A stretch of 64,000 nt of DNA, from positions 55,304,265 to 55,368,264 of the forward strand of contig OZ034967.1 of the NCBI GenBank assembly GCA_964030785.1. The letters run 5' to 3'. A program made the position numbers and the translations under genes. This DNA comes from Siderastrea siderea. Its lineage: Eukaryota > Cnidaria > Anthozoa > Scleractinia > Rhizangiidae. This document shows, one piece after another, positions 1-14,000 of this stretch (the stretch's first letter is position 1; every line of letters begins with the position of its first letter). The notes beneath the pieces were generated by a model that saw only the letters and a program-made list of their open reading frames with translations, made no database searches and was not told where the DNA came from.

Positions 1-1893
1 GGTGCAGAGACAAAATTCAGGAAAGCTCCGGTCTCTTAATAACATTCCCAATGATTATTTTATGGAACTGACATAGTTAAAAAAAAAACTGAGAAGAGGA
101 AATAAATATTTTTTGCTTTTGTTTTCACTTGTTGTAATCATGATTTTCTAAGCGACTACGAAAAATTTGAAGTAGTCTCAGCAGTTTAAGTTAAGGCGAT
201 AAAGCTTTTTACATTTTCTTGTACTACCTTTTTAGTCGAAATGTGTCTTGAAACGAATCAACTGTTTTCTTACAACACATAGTGCAAACATACACACCGA
301 CACTTTGCAATGCCGCTTAATTTTCAGTTGGAGTTTAAGATGAATATCTTTTGAGCACTCCATTCGAGTAGCAATTTATCTGTTTGTGGTATCATGCATT
401 AGGCAGTTTTTTTGTAATCTCTATATTCATCAAGTCAACGTCAACTTGAACCTCTTTGAAGAAACTGAAAACTCCGACAGAGGGATAGCAAAACTCTAAA
501 CTCTTTGACAAATAAAACAAACTTCACCTTCTTCAACCTTCTTACAAAACGTGCTTTGCTGCTTTATTCAGTCCAAAGCCAAAAAAAAAAATGACATTAA
601 ATTTTGGTTAATAAATCTGAGCGCAACTATAGACTGGAAAACCCAACTTTTTTTCTACCGTGAAATGAAATTATGTAGCACAGATAACAAGTTTGACGGG
701 GCTTCTGAGGTCATTAATACGAAAGAGTATAAGTTTCATATTTGATTAAAGTTAATAAGTAAAACTTAGAATCGCCGTAATTAGGCATATTTCAATAACC
801 GAAGCATACAGTCTTATTAAGGAATTCAATCATAGAGAAATGGTTTTTTAATTATAAATGAGGAGCTGTGTGAACTCAAAGTGAGAAGCAAATTAGTGAG
901 AATTAAGCGGCTTTGATTTAGGTATGATATGGTTATTGATACGACCAGCTAATAAAGCAAGACTTAAAAACATACTTGAGCTGATTAAGGCACGCTAATA
1001 TCCTAGGCGTTTTAATCGAGGTTGTTACATGTGCTCTTCTGTAGCTTCAAATGGATTATTTCCTTCTAGAATAAATTTTACTTTCAAAATACAAGACTTC
1101 TAATTTCAGATGATTAGTGCTTTTTATGCATTCGGTTAGTGTACGATGTTACGACGCCCATCATTGAGTTCAAAGCAATAACAGTCAGACAGGAATTAAG
1201 AGTTGAAAGCAAAATAAACTTTGCTTTTGACTTTCTTTTCGTTTCTTTTTAATAAAAACGAGTCAAAATATAAAACAAAATCACCTTTTTTAGAAAGTGG
1301 TTTCTTTAATACTCAAGAATAAGAATATGTAACTTTTCGATTAAAAAGGATAGCTTTCGAAATCAACCGCTTGCATCAAATTTAATTCGTGTGGAGTTCG
1401 ACATTTTCATTTTGCAATAAATTTGAATCAAATATTCACGCCAGAAGCTTGCAAAAAAAAAAAAGAAAATCGGGCTCGTTTATAAGGAAAAAATAACTGT
1501 CAAGTTTTTAGATCGCACCACTTGTTGTTTTCAGAAAAGGAGAAATTGTCGTATATGGTCAGGCTAAAATTTCGCGAAACTCTCTTTGTGAGTCAAAACT
1601 TGAATCATGTAGTTCTAGCAGTCGATTCTCAGGATGAAATCTTAAGAAAATGACCATAGTCTTGCAAATGTATTTTATACAACAGTAGTTTCATGTTAAG
1701 AACTGAATCTTATGAAAACGACTTTAACAAATTATTTTGGTTTGAAACTGAGAATTTAGTTTACACTTTAACAGGTCAAGAAAAGCAAGACTTGCTTTAG
1801 TGATGAGAAGTACACCGCGGACTCCGTCTGAGGCATCGAGAAAATAAGACGTCTAGATAAGCTTGTATTAACTTTTCGTTTTGTGTTACTCAC
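1..1893. other. AT-rich stretch without a recognised gene
   Basis: No convincing coding exon was found on either strand. It lies downstream (minus-strand sense) of the last visible nuclear receptor exon, so it is either intron or 3' flank of that gene. The short reading frames here (for example 551-745) have low-complexity AT-rich content and no family signature. Confidence 0.5.
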
Positions 1894-4800
1894 CAGATTT
1901 GAAGAGCACCACCGCTTTCAAGCACGCAAATTCTGCTTCGCCAACTTGAAGGCTTCGGAATCGCGCGCTTATTTCCTGAAGCATGCGAATATCAGCCATG
2001 GTAGCGACGATCTTGTCGGCTGGGGTGTTATCCACGTGCATTCCCGCCGCAGCCAGAAGCGGCGCTACTTCGAGAGGCATGTTCCACTGAACGGCACCCA
2101 TGATAAACAATTCTCTCCAGCCTTCCTCGAGCAGGATAACTTGATCTCGGAACGGTAGATTCACAAACGATGGAATGTTTCTCGCCCATTTCACGGAGAT
2201 AAACAGGAGACGAGCGGCAGATTCACAGATTGCATCGGGCGTGGAACAATACAGCGAGGTAGCAATTTCTTGTTGAGAGGGGTATGGAATCCCAGGCGTT
2301 TGCTGTCCGAACCGGTGCACGGCCTCTCGACAGGGTTCTGCCACTATCAGGCTTGTCAGAAAGTCGTTATTCATGATTTTGGTAGCATATTCGTCTCCCA
2401 GTGTCGGTTTAAGAAGCCGAGTCGAATTTGGTTGTCTTTCTTGCTGAACGGCTGTAAGTGTGACAAAAGTAAAAATACATAAGTCTTGAGATATAACTAA
2501 GCAGAAGTGATTTTGTGTAGTTCATTCCTTAAACTGACCCACAAAAACAAAATTTTAAACCTTTGGAGATGATAATTTCGATCCTGTATGTTGCTTTAAG
2601 TTTTTAAGCAGAAAGCTCCAACATTACCATTTTTGTTCTGTTCATAGTTTAACAAGAAAGTTGTATATTTTTACCCAACGAGGATCTTAGAAGAATCACA
2701 ACCATTTAGGTTAAACTTTCTTTTGGATTATAGGACTTTTTATTCCTTTGTTTTATCCAGTCGATAAACTAAAGAGAACAAGAAAACGTTTCCTCTTCCA
2801 GAAGGTGGAATGCGGTTTGAATTCTCTAGAAACCCAACAAGCACGCCAACTACGTCGAGTTCAGTTTTTGGTCGCACTTATGAAGGATTGAGATAGCCGT
2901 AACAAGTTTCCTTGAAGTTGTCGTTTCGCTGTTAAATTTATCGTTTTAATCTATTCGCACTTATTCTTCGCTGTAAAGTTGGCCAAGTTTTCATTAAGCA
3001 AAGTTCACCGTTTGTTTATTTGCTAAACGCACTTGAAAGTTATTGAGAAATATACTGGGGTCATACAGAAGAGCTCTCACTACAATGCTCGTACATTTTC
3101 AGTTTGAAAATTGAAAATTTTAACTCTAGTATAAAATAACCACATTAAGGAAACTGAGTTATAAATATTCTTTCCGACGTTATCGAGACCATTCACCCAA
3201 AGTGATAAGCTCTTATGAACTGAATAGCAATGAATAGGCAAGTCTTTAATTAGCAGAAACGTTGTAATGTATATGCTACATCTTGAATGTCGAAATGTTT
3301 TCACAAAGTTGTCTCTTTGAGCTTCACTTTTAATTAGGTTTTAGTTCTGTAGGTCAGTAAAACTTCTTTTTCCTCTCATAACTCTAAGGATATACACGAC
3401 TTGCAATTTTGAATTATTCAGAACATTTAGAACACAAACAAAAGAGTATTGATCAATACCGTCGTTATACCACCATGAAGAAAACTGTCTAGAGGTGATA
3501 TGTTATGTTTTATTCAGTATGCAAGTCACAATGCTAGAGTCTTCACAAGGAAAGAATGCTTTCAGTGAGCAAATCGAAATTTGGAAGACACTGAGTAAAT
3601 GCAAACTGACTTTACTTCGATGGCTGTATAGTACAAAACAAAGAAAAAAAATTGCTTTTGAGCCACCGGTTGAAATTTGCTGAGACGTGCCTTGGCGGCT
3701 TAGAGACAAAGCTATTAAAATTTATTACAAAATGAATTAAGATAAGTATCTATTCACCCACTTTTACAGCTGTTATACGATTCTTCCTTGTCTGCAAGAA
3801 TCTGCACGGTTAAACCAGGGAAAATTGACTCCAACTTGTTTCTTTCTAGATGAAATACATAGTCTCCTTTAGTTTTTTTAAACAATCCCAAAAGAGTTTG
3901 AGTACTTTACATTGTCAACCACAAGGTAAATGTTCAACTTCACTTTTTGATCAGGCATTTAACGTTTCATTGATTTTCAAATACGTGACGGTAATGTAAG
4001 ACTTGCTGTTTAGTTCAAAAAATTTCCATTGTAAAGTTCCCTAATGTTAAAGCATTCCTATTCTGCTAGGATTAAAACCTAGGAAACGTGGGACAAAACA
4101 TGCTTAGTTTAGCACCCAGTTCTTGATTACAAGAATACAACTGGCGTTTTGTAACACCTTTCCCGTTTTAATCTGACTTGAAATGGTTTTCTATTGAAGA
4201 AGCCCATAAAAAGTGCATTGAAGGTGTCAACCTTTCTTCCTGACAAGCATGTTTCCACAGAAACCAACAGAATGCAGAAAAACCTGCATGCCTTAGCCCA
4301 TCATACACGGCTTAGTGACATGAGATCGGCTGTACAATATACAGTTAGAGAGAAATTGACTTAAAGGCCCATTTTTAATTTTTTCTTCTCAAATTCTGTT
4401 AATATACTTCATAACTCAGTCACGCGTATTTCCACTTTGTCAAGTATCGGGCACACGAGAAAGACTTAAAATGGTAACAATTGTTGTCTTATTCGCCACG
4501 TGAGGTCGAAAATAACTTTGGTATTGCCTTTACATGAACTGATATGTTTTGCTGGTCAGTGAATTTTACGTATTGCGTTTTAGGTCATCATCTGTTTATT
4601 AATTAGCTTGTTGGCTTCGTAACTACAAGCTCTCGCCTACCTTTGCTAGGTTGTTAGAATCAAGAGAACTGAACGGTCTCTAAGTTTATGTTAGTCATAA
4701 AGGCATGAAGAATTTATGCTTACTCTCAGGCAAACTTCTGGCAAATTGTTATGAAATGTGAAATATAACTTCAGTTTGAACAGCCCTCTGTTATGTCATG

Positions 4801-7800
4801 AATAAGTGAAGATTCACAAAAAAGTATGAGTTAACTTAGAAAATATGCTGCTAGTACTAATTTTTTTGTAAATTAACTGCGGCTTTTTAAATGCTTTCAG
4901 TGGATAGGCCTCCTGCTTGTTTTAAATCAGTGAAATTTATCCTTATGAGAAGAAAATATTACAGTATTTAGTGGTCACGGCAAACTGGTCTTCTAAAGCG
5001 ATTCACTGATTCGTGCGCAGTTTCAAGGCTCGTCGCAAAATCGCTGATTTTCGCGCTTGGAGAAGTCTTTGATTCCAAATATATTTCAGTTATGAAGGAT
5101 CATATTACAGAACAACCTGTTTATGATACAGTTAAATTGTAATGTCTGATTCAATACAATGGAAAAGAACGGCCTAGAAAACGAAAAACCATTGTTTACA
5201 ACAAACGTACAGCTACAACAAAAGAAGTGTCGTAAACACGGTTCTAACTAGTGCTTTTAACAAACAAATTCCTTTCCTCAAACAACTTTATTCCCCCTCC
5301 CCCCCAAAAAAGCCAGAAAAGTAAAACATTACACAAGGGGACGCAAGGTGGAAGAATCTTTTTAAATTAAGTAACTGTGGTTTTTAAGCTCTTTAAGTGA
5401 GAATAGGACTTAAAGAAAGGCGTTCTAATGTTTGGGAAGGCCACGCGTTTTTGTTTATTTTATCATCGAGTTACCACTGCTGTCCCCAATATTACAATAG
5501 TATATCACTATCGATATTAATCTATTCAAAACAAGCGGCGTGGAGCTTCTAAATTGCCTATATTTCAAATAAACCATAATCGTGTTAACACCGGCTCTCT
5601 AGCTTAGCAAAAGTAATTTCCTTTCGATTTATTCACCAGTGTGAAACAACTATTTCTCTTTCTTGCTCGATGTTTCGAAGTGCAAGAATGCTTTCCCCGA
5701 TCTGTGGAAACTTTTCAGCGTATATTGTTTAGAGATAAGACAATAGAAGCATTTGTTTCCTTGCTCAAAACTTAGTTTATTGTTTAGCGAAGAATAAGGG
5801 CGAGTTACTTTTCAAAAGAATAACACAGCTCGGTCGATCTAATGAATGAAGTAAATTTCTTTGCAATTTGTCCTTTATAACATGCGGAAAGCGGTTTAAA
5901 TCGGCACCGCAATGCATCCAGTTTTTTTCATTTTTTTAAAAGCCAAAAAGCGAGTCTTAATCTCATCGTGTTCCTAAAATGCCCCAATTCCGCGGGATGT
6001 AAACTTTCCCTCAAAGCTGCCGCCAAATGTTTTTCTTGTAAAGAAGTTGAAAGAGATTTTTCACCTGTACTCATTAGCTCGACAGATGCTGTTTTCGGTC
6101 ATGGCCACTGATTATCACTTCGAACAATTTACTGTTTTTCTAATCTTCCCGCGATATCATGCTAGCTTTTCATTAAGACACATTTATTTACCCATTTTGT
6201 CGGGAAACTCTAATTTCTAAGAGCGCTGCGCGGGCTTGTCTAGGAATAAATAAAGTTTAATTGCGAAAGTTCTTCGACCGCAGCTTGCGAAAATACACAG
6301 TGATTTGTTGTCACTGAAGAATGGGGCGAAAGTTTGACGTTTCCTTTTTATTATAAAGATTAATTGGAACTAATTGCTGTCTTCGAAATTCAATGTATTT
6401 AGGGAACAATGTACCTCCGCCGGAGTATCAAAATACCATCTTCCAAATACATATCACGGCGTCAAATTAGAGAAAATTCCGAAATACCAAACATTGTTAA
6501 AATGGGTAAAAATCTTGCGTCGATTTACACCTTGTGAAGTGTTTCAACCATAAATAAGTCTTAAATGTCAAAGACGGCCTTATAAATCGACTTTCAGAAC
6601 TTTTCGACAAAATCCTGCATTTTTAACGTTTTGGATCTCGCAAGTAAACATTCTGTCACCAAATTAAAATTTAATTTTTCGTAAAGAAGAAGGAAATGAA
6701 ATACTTTTCATACCAACGGGGACGAAACGTTGTTTAAAACGGCTCGCATGAATAGGGCGCTATATTTTAAACGATTTCCGCCCTCTTTGGCTTTTATCTT
6801 TACGTTTTAGAATTAACGACAAAAAGCGAGGGCAATGTGTTGTGTTCGTCGATTATTCAACAATGTTACTTTGGAATTAGGTTAAACCCCTCTGTTATGA
6901 TATGTGACAAAAACGAAAACAAATTTCATGATCTGGGTCGTGTTTAATTATTTCTCTGGCGAGCTACTCGCGGGGCGTTCGTATGAACTGTTGATGATCC
7001 GAAAAGTAACTTTTACGAATAACTTTCTCACTTACCAAACCTGTTCATCTTAACGTCAAGGCATTTTTTGAAGCGGCACGCTTGGCACTGATTTCGTCGC
7101 TTTTTGTCAACAATACAGTTGCCGTTTCCCTTGCAGGAGTAAACCATGTCCCTTCGCACGCTCCGCATGAAAAAACCACTGCACCCGTCGCACGTATACA
7201 CGCCATAGTGCCGTCCAGAAGATATATCTCCGCAGACTTTACAGAGAACTTCGGGCTTTCGTTCAACTGCTTCTAGCTTCTTCGGCGAGGAGGCCTCCCT
7301 ATCCATTTCGTGGTCTTCTGGAGAATTTAGTAGTCAAACAAAAAAGTCACAAAACCGTTTGATGGGAAGATTTATCGGGAGATGATGTGTTGAAGTGTTC
7401 GAATCGACTTAGAAAAGCGTTTGTGTGGCGTTCGAAAGTGAAGAAATGAATACAGGATTATTGAAAATTGAACGATTTTCCGTCCTTCCGTTTTAACGAG
7501 TTGTAACTCCATGGAAATGAGAGAGAATTAAAACCAGGTCTTTCTTAAGAAGTGGTTTAATTTAAATTGTTTCGGTAAAAACAAGCGCTCCGCCACCAAA
7601 AGTGGAGAAAATAAGGACTAAGTCTACATTTTTGAAGTGAAAACATAGCTACACCCCGGTATCGTCTTCTAGCTAATGGGATTTTAATTAAAAGTAAAAC
7701 CCTTTAAGAACTCTAAACTTTTAAACTCACTACGTAGAAAAACTTCCGTAGCTTGTCAGTTAGAATCCTTAGGAATGAACAAAGCTTGAAGTTCCGATAA

Positions 7801-7834
7801 CCTTACCTACTACTGTTTGTTGTTCGACGTCCAT
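1894..7834 (-). CDS. NR2E: NR2E-type nuclear receptor (tailless/PNR-like), C-terminal exon not found
   Basis: This is a ligand-regulated or orphan nuclear transcription factor. Exons are 7807-7834 (start codon), 7036-7317 and 1894-2451, all joined in phase 1. The GT donors follow 7807, 7036 and 1894; the AG acceptors precede 7317 and 2451. The second exon holds the DNA-binding domain, with zinc cysteines at residues 35, 38, 52, 55 and 71, 77, 87, 90 and the P-box CDGCSG typical of NR2E. The split codon joining exons 2 and 3 restores AVQ-ERQP, the hinge found just after the DNA-binding domain in PNR/TLX. Exon 3 carries the first two thirds of the ligand-binding domain, including ESAARLLF and [12 protein letters not shown], both close to TLX/PNR. 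The open frame stops at residue 289 at a consensus donor, so roughly 70-90 residues with the last helices and AF-2 are missing. TLX and PNR differ little here, so I assign only the subfamily. Odd points: Met instead of Lys after the P-box FF, and a 4.6-kb second intron. Confidence 0.88.
2452..7035 (-). other. Intron 2 of the nuclear receptor gene
   Basis: 4.6 kb between the DNA-binding and ligand-binding exons. It is AT-rich. I saw no further exon, RNA gene or mobile element that I could support; the short open frames at 3080-3304 and 3495-3709 lack any family signal. Confidence 0.6.
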
Positions 7835-7897
7835 TGTGAAATTTAAGAAAAAAAAGGCTTGTGAAAATTTGTGAATTCTTGTCTCAGCGTTCTGGCG

Positions 7898-8016
7898 TTT
7901 TATAGTCTCTTCCATGCACTGAAGGGGCTTTTGGACTTGTACACCGTCACCGCACCTTGTACTTTGACTAGTCCAGCTGCCACGATAGTCACGTGACGCT
8001 GTCGTGCCGTGATTGG
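7898..8016 (-). promoter_or_regulatory. Probable core promoter of the nuclear receptor gene
   Basis: Read on the minus strand, a TATAAAA box lies at 7904-7898, 64 bases upstream of the start codon at 7834. A CCAAT box lies at 8016-8012. Between them is the palindrome TCACGTGA (7989-7996), a CACGTG E-box. The spacing is that of a TATA/CCAAT promoter with a short 5' leader. Sequence inference only. Confidence 0.6.
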
Positions 8017-11000
8017 CTGGCAGGGCTAATTAAAGCTGGGTACCTAAATGAAAATCCATGCAGATCAGTAGCATCTTTGTAATTTAATCTGCTCATCAAT
8101 GACTTTTGTTTGGGCGGTAAAGTGTTTTCGCAGCTTTTTTACACTTTTATTCGCCATCAAAACAATTAGCAATCCATTGCTTTGAAATGTTGATTCTATG
8201 CATATAGAATTTGAAGATAATATGTTCGACACGTGCTGTCCAAATAAGCGCGAGATATCGTCCATATTGTAAAAACATCTCGTCTAGAAGGGCATTCCCA
8301 ACGATTTTAGTATGAATGTCACCGTTGTATCAGTATAGAGTATTTTCTCAAAGCTCTTGGCAAGAGACCATTGTATTCCTTTAATTACAGTATCACTGCA
8401 TTCAAAACTGCTTGTTTTCTTACAAACGGCTCATATCACACCGTGAAATTTAATTATCGGTCCGTATTATGTGTTTAGTGCGTTCAGTGTGAATATAGGT
8501 AATTTGTGGCACGCGCACCCTCATCCAAACCCCTTTCACTGCAGCCACGCATGGCTTCCACTGCGTAATGTTGGCTTGCGCAGCACTGAAATGTTTTTTT
8601 TTTCACTTTAACAACGACTCCTTTTGAGTCGTTCTGGGGTTGCCCAAAACATTGAACAAACCAAAGCTTGGTGTCTTGGGCATATTGCACGAGGCACCTG
8701 CCATTGCGAACCGCGTCAAGTTAAGATTAAATAATAATAGCGAAGTGATTTTTTTTCACACTGTTGTCACAAGGATAGTTTTAATTGTGATTTGATTTGG
8801 AAACCTAGCTTCCGACTGTCAACAAAAACTGTGATGTTAATAAAGGATGCACAGACTCTAGCCTTGTGCTTATACTGTGGCAAAGTACAAACGTTTAAAA
8901 CCCTAAATTGCGTTGTTGGTTGTCGCCCGTTTTATCGAACACGTCAGAAACGTTTTTATGCGTAGGTTGTAAAACTGCGCGGTTTTGTGCTCATTATTCA
9001 AACTAAATGTATAATTGATAAGAAAAATATCGATACGAGTTTCAAGAAGGAAGAGAACGTTTTTAATCAACGGTTACCGGCAAAATTAACGCGTTTTACC
9101 ACACAAAATACACAGTTTCGTTCTTATTTCCGTTCAATCAGTGTATCTTTTTGAGAATTTTCTTGATACTGTGAAACATTGCAAAATGTCGAACTTTTGC
9201 CTACTTTACTCTATTCCAGTAATCTCCGATAAATCGAACTTTCATCAGTGTTTCATTAACTTGCAAACCAAAACCTATCTCCCTTAGCTTTAGCGCAGAA
9301 ATTTTAGTACCCCTTCTTAACTGAAACGTTTGTTAACTTGAAAAATTTCAAGCTTCTCCTTAATTCGAGTAATCGGGCCTCAGGGTTTTCTCAACTGAGC
9401 CAGTTAAACTGGTTTGAGACTGGAGCCTCAAGGACAAAATGCACTGTACTAAATATTTCCACAAAAGATACTCATTTGTATCAAGTCACCCAAACAAAGC
9501 ATAATTGTTTCAAACGAGGAATTAGATGCATTTCAAGCCAATTACGACAAGCGAGCTGAGAGGGAACACAAAGAGGCTTGAGTAAGATTTGACATTTTCA
9601 GATAAATAAAGGATTATGAGCCGCTCAAAGTATACGATCATTCTTGTCGGAGCAGATGGCAGAATAGAATTGGCATTTGTTCTTGAAAAAGTAAATTCAA
9701 ATTTCCTCGAATTTATCGTTGTTTGTTTTTCTTCTCTTGGTCGGTCTCGGTTGAGATGATATGTTTCCTGTAAAGTGATTTCTTTGTTTTCCGAGACAAG
9801 AGCACGTTTTTTAATGCGATTTTAATTAGCGGACGCAGCATAAACGTCATCCAGAACAACAAATGCGAGATAAAGCAATCAAGAAACTTTTTTAATCCAA
9901 ACTTTGTGATTATTTACAAAAAGTTAAATAACCGCCTTTAATTTTTCTTATTTCTGCGACATTGAACAACCTGCGAACAGCTCATGCGATCAACCGTGCA
10001 GCTTTCGTGTGACTTTAGTTCTCGTGCACCAATGGAAACGAATGGAGTGTATCTATAAAGACATGGTAAAATGGTAGTATAAAATTTTTATCTAGACCAT
10101 CGCTTAAACAACTTATAATAACTTTTAATAAGTGTGCTAGTCATTTTGTTGCCCTTAAAATTTTAAATCTGACTACACTACAACCGAAAATTAGTGTATC
10201 ATCTTAAAATTTCGCAAAAGCTTAGAATTGTAAAGTTATAATACAGCCATTAATATCAAAAGCAACTGAATTTCTACCGCGAGAAATATATTTATACAAA
10301 AGGCCTAGCACTTCACTTGAGGAAACCTTAATTGTCCAATTAATATTTGGAAAGATAGAAAAGTGCTTAAGGTAAACACAAAACCAACACTGATTGCTTT
10401 TTTAGATTTTATGCCCACAAATTAAAGCTGAGAAAAGCGCAATTTAATTAGTCTAGAATTGCTACATAAATTGCCCTTTTTCTTTGAAACTTTAGTAATT
10501 CCCGCTCGTCTTACTGAAAATAACGCCGCTTATTTCAAAACTGAAATGAACACTTGCTCGTCTTTTGCTCAAACGGTAAATCTCCGTATTTAATGAGAAG
10601 CAAATTTTTCGCGGTTTGAGCCTTCTCAGGTAGCTAATATTTTAGGCACCAACAGCAACAAGACAATCGATATAACAAAAGTTTCAGCTGCCTAATTTCC
10701 TTTGAATCTCTGTGCAAGTGAAGATACTCGTTTACTAGCTACGTTTTCATTTCGTTAATTAACATTTTTGAGCATTTTTGTTCGATTTACCACTGTTTTT
10801 CTTTGTGATACCAACATAGAGAAACGAAGAATGATGATGGACTTTTTTCTTTCGAATAGATTTTCATACTGACGTACGATAAATCTCAAATGTAAAAATC
10901 ACATCGCTGTTGGTAGGAATAGAGACAGGTTATTCACGTCTGGAAGAATTAAATGGGACGCGATAGCAGTCTTCATTAATCATTCACAGTTTATCATGTA

Positions 11001-14000
11001 TCTTAGAGGTCAAGAAAACAGAAATAATCCTTTTATTAATATCTTTAATTTTTTGCGCACTAATTAAGAATCTGATGCTGAGTACATTTTGGAAGAACCT
11101 CAATCTTGTTACACAACCCATGATATATGACTGCTATATTCAAGTTTATTCTCAAAAACGGGAAAAGAGGGAAAGAAGAAGGAATAAAATAGTGTGTAAA
11201 TCACGTCCATTGGTTTTGTTAATCAGTAGTGTGTAGAGCTGGTCACCGAGTTGTAACATTAAACATTTAACATGCTTGAAAACATTACAAAATCCTTTTT
11301 TATGTCTATAGAAGCGTGTTAACATTAATAATTTTTTAATGATTCAATTCTTTATCGTCGCTGTAGAAAAGTGTATTACAAAAAAAACATAACTATGATA
11401 AATAATAAGAGCCTCAAAAGCAAAGAAGAATAACAAAATAATATGTTTCATTCAAAACTTCACAAGATTAGTAATAATATTAATGTGGTCAGGTTAAATG
11501 CGACGTTAGATAAGTCTTGCAGTTGCGCAGAAGGTCCATATCTAGGAGATATCTCATTTGATTTGACAGATATCCAATGAGACCTAGATTTTTCCAGGCA
11601 CAAAAAAGAGTGGCGTGGTGAAAAATTATCGTGTGAGCTACCAACACCTCTCCTTTCTTTAGGGGTACCCAGCGGATCGCTTTGGCCGAATATTTCTTCG
11701 AAAAGCCTTCATAGTTTTCTTTGGTAAATTTCATGTAATAAGTGATTTCTTTTGTTTTCTGAGGGACAAATACAGTGTCCACTCAGGCTTAGAATACAAA
11801 AGAAACTGAGCTAGTATTTTCGGAAAGCCAGGGGTACGGCGGATAAGATTTCATTCCCTAAAAAATTTGCAGCTTAAGATCAAATTTGCAGCTAAAAATC
11901 AAAATGAGTTAGCGCACCTCGTTTTAGGCCATCTAACCTGTTCGAAGCGCCCGGATTGGATGGAACGATGGGATGATAAAAAAAAAAAAAGATGGATTGT
12001 GGAACAGGCTTCTCTAGATCCCGCTCTCAGTAATATTCTCGGCTTCGAATTTTACTGCAATTTTTTTAAGTAGAGGCCTCTCTATAAGTCCAAGATAATT
12101 TTCTTAGATGGATTAAAGCATGGAAGGAAACGCTGGCCATTTGCTAATCATGTTAGCCGTTGAAGTCCTGTAAAAGCCAAGTGGACCTTCGAAACTTACG
12201 AAAATCGATAGCACCGAAGTAAGGTGCTCCCTTATTGCTTTATTTAATTTAATTGGACGTATGCCATTTGCTGTTTCATCCACAGATTCGGAGAATGAAA
12301 GTTTGGTTAATTCTCTTATTGTATAATTCACGGCATTTTGGAAATAATAATTCAATGGGAAAAACGGAGAAATTTAACAGCTGGGCGATAATAAAAAGAA
12401 TGTATAAAAAGGACATTTGACCAAACATTCACATTGTTTATAACTTTTAATTAAATCATAAAAAAGACTATTTTGCTATAAGCTTTGCTGGTGGCTTAAA
12501 ATTGAAAACTTCGAACGTGTGTCCTTTAATTTTCGTTAAAGCCCCTTTCACTCAAGGCGAATAAATGTTTGTTCAACTGAAGCGAGTCAAATAAAGTTCA
12601 TACACGACACGTGACTACGAAGCAAAAATTCGCCAAGATACAAGCGACTTAGCAAAAGAATTTATTCTCTGCAATAATGAACGAGATAATAATTCCATCT
12701 ACGAGTTTCAAACCGCCGAAAGGAGCAAAAAATCATTTTTATTTTAAATTAAGAAGAGGAAAATCAAATACGATTTTTGTTGCCTTACCGGGCGTCTAAA
12801 ACAGCACGTGGGTAAATACTTTTTGGTGTCTTGGGCGTCGGCTTTGTAGAGCTTGCAATTCACATTCCCGTGTGAACACCCTGGACACGCGACTGTGCCT
12901 GTAACTACAACTAAAGATAAATTACCAAACGAAATTAAAACACGGACAATGATAAAAGCTATTTGCAGCCGTGATTTGCTACATGATCACCCCAGACATG
13001 TTTTTGAGATTAATTTTTACTTGCCGCTGATTTCTCTCCAAGGCAATAGACGTTTGCCGAGTGTCTGGTTTTTAAAAGGTTTTGGTACAGAAAAGTACAC
13101 AGTTTCAACCTTTGTAGGCGGCTACTTCAAATGGCAAACGTAGGTTACTGTTGGGAATTGGCTGTCAAGTATTCCCGACGTGCTAATCCCTAAATTTGTC
13201 TTGCAAATCGAGAATGCAGCTGATTACAAAATAATTGGCTTAAAATTAGCTTTCTGGCCGTGTTTGATTTACTCTTCACTTAAAAAGACGAATCTTTTTC
13301 AAAGCGACATGCATAATACCGTCAAAAGATGAAAATAGAACACATCTTTTAGACAAATTTCTTTCCCATCAAACACACTGACTCATTTTAATTTATTCCG
13401 TTTCTTTTAAGTTGAACTCAAACAGGTCTGTATTACCAACGTTTATCGCTACCGAAATTTCTTTGAAGACAATAAAGAAATACTAAATAAGGTCTTTTAT
13501 TTGCAGCAGTTAAATACGCTAAAGGGCCTTTCAGTTAAAAGAGGTTTTGTGTTTCTCTCGCTGTTTCAGGGTTTGGTATAAGTTATTCGAGTGGAAAATT
13601 AAGATTGATCAATCGAACGTTTTTTAAACTGCCCTATCAAAAAAGCTAAAAGTCGACTTGGTGAAAAAAAGTTTTTTTTGAGTCGTCATCTTATTAGGGC
13701 GGGGTATTGAAAGGAACAGAAATAAGTCGCATTTTATTCCTGTTAAGTACTTTTTCATTCACGTTTCCGTTAGATCCGAAATCCGAATCCTTTGCGCGTG
13801 CTTGGTAAAAGAGTGATACAACAGGAACCAGAGATAACCTCTTTTCCAGGTCTCCCTCTGATAGTCAACGAGAATACATGTAACTAAAGAAATATAATTT
13901 GAGGAGCTTGCCTTTCCGAAAGTCGTTGGTACACGGGATATTACTACGTCGGGAGAGCTTAGTGTTCGGCATTTCCTAAGATTTTCCGCTATTTTTAAAT

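Noticed and set aside
7045..7276. Alternative frames over the DNA-binding exon
   Set aside because: They overlap the zinc-finger exon in wrong frames; the NR frame has all eight zinc cysteines and matched splice phases.
11489..11782. 97-codon minus frame as a host gene
   Set aside because: No recognised motif, no supporting splice sites or neighbours; could be chance or a lost repeat.
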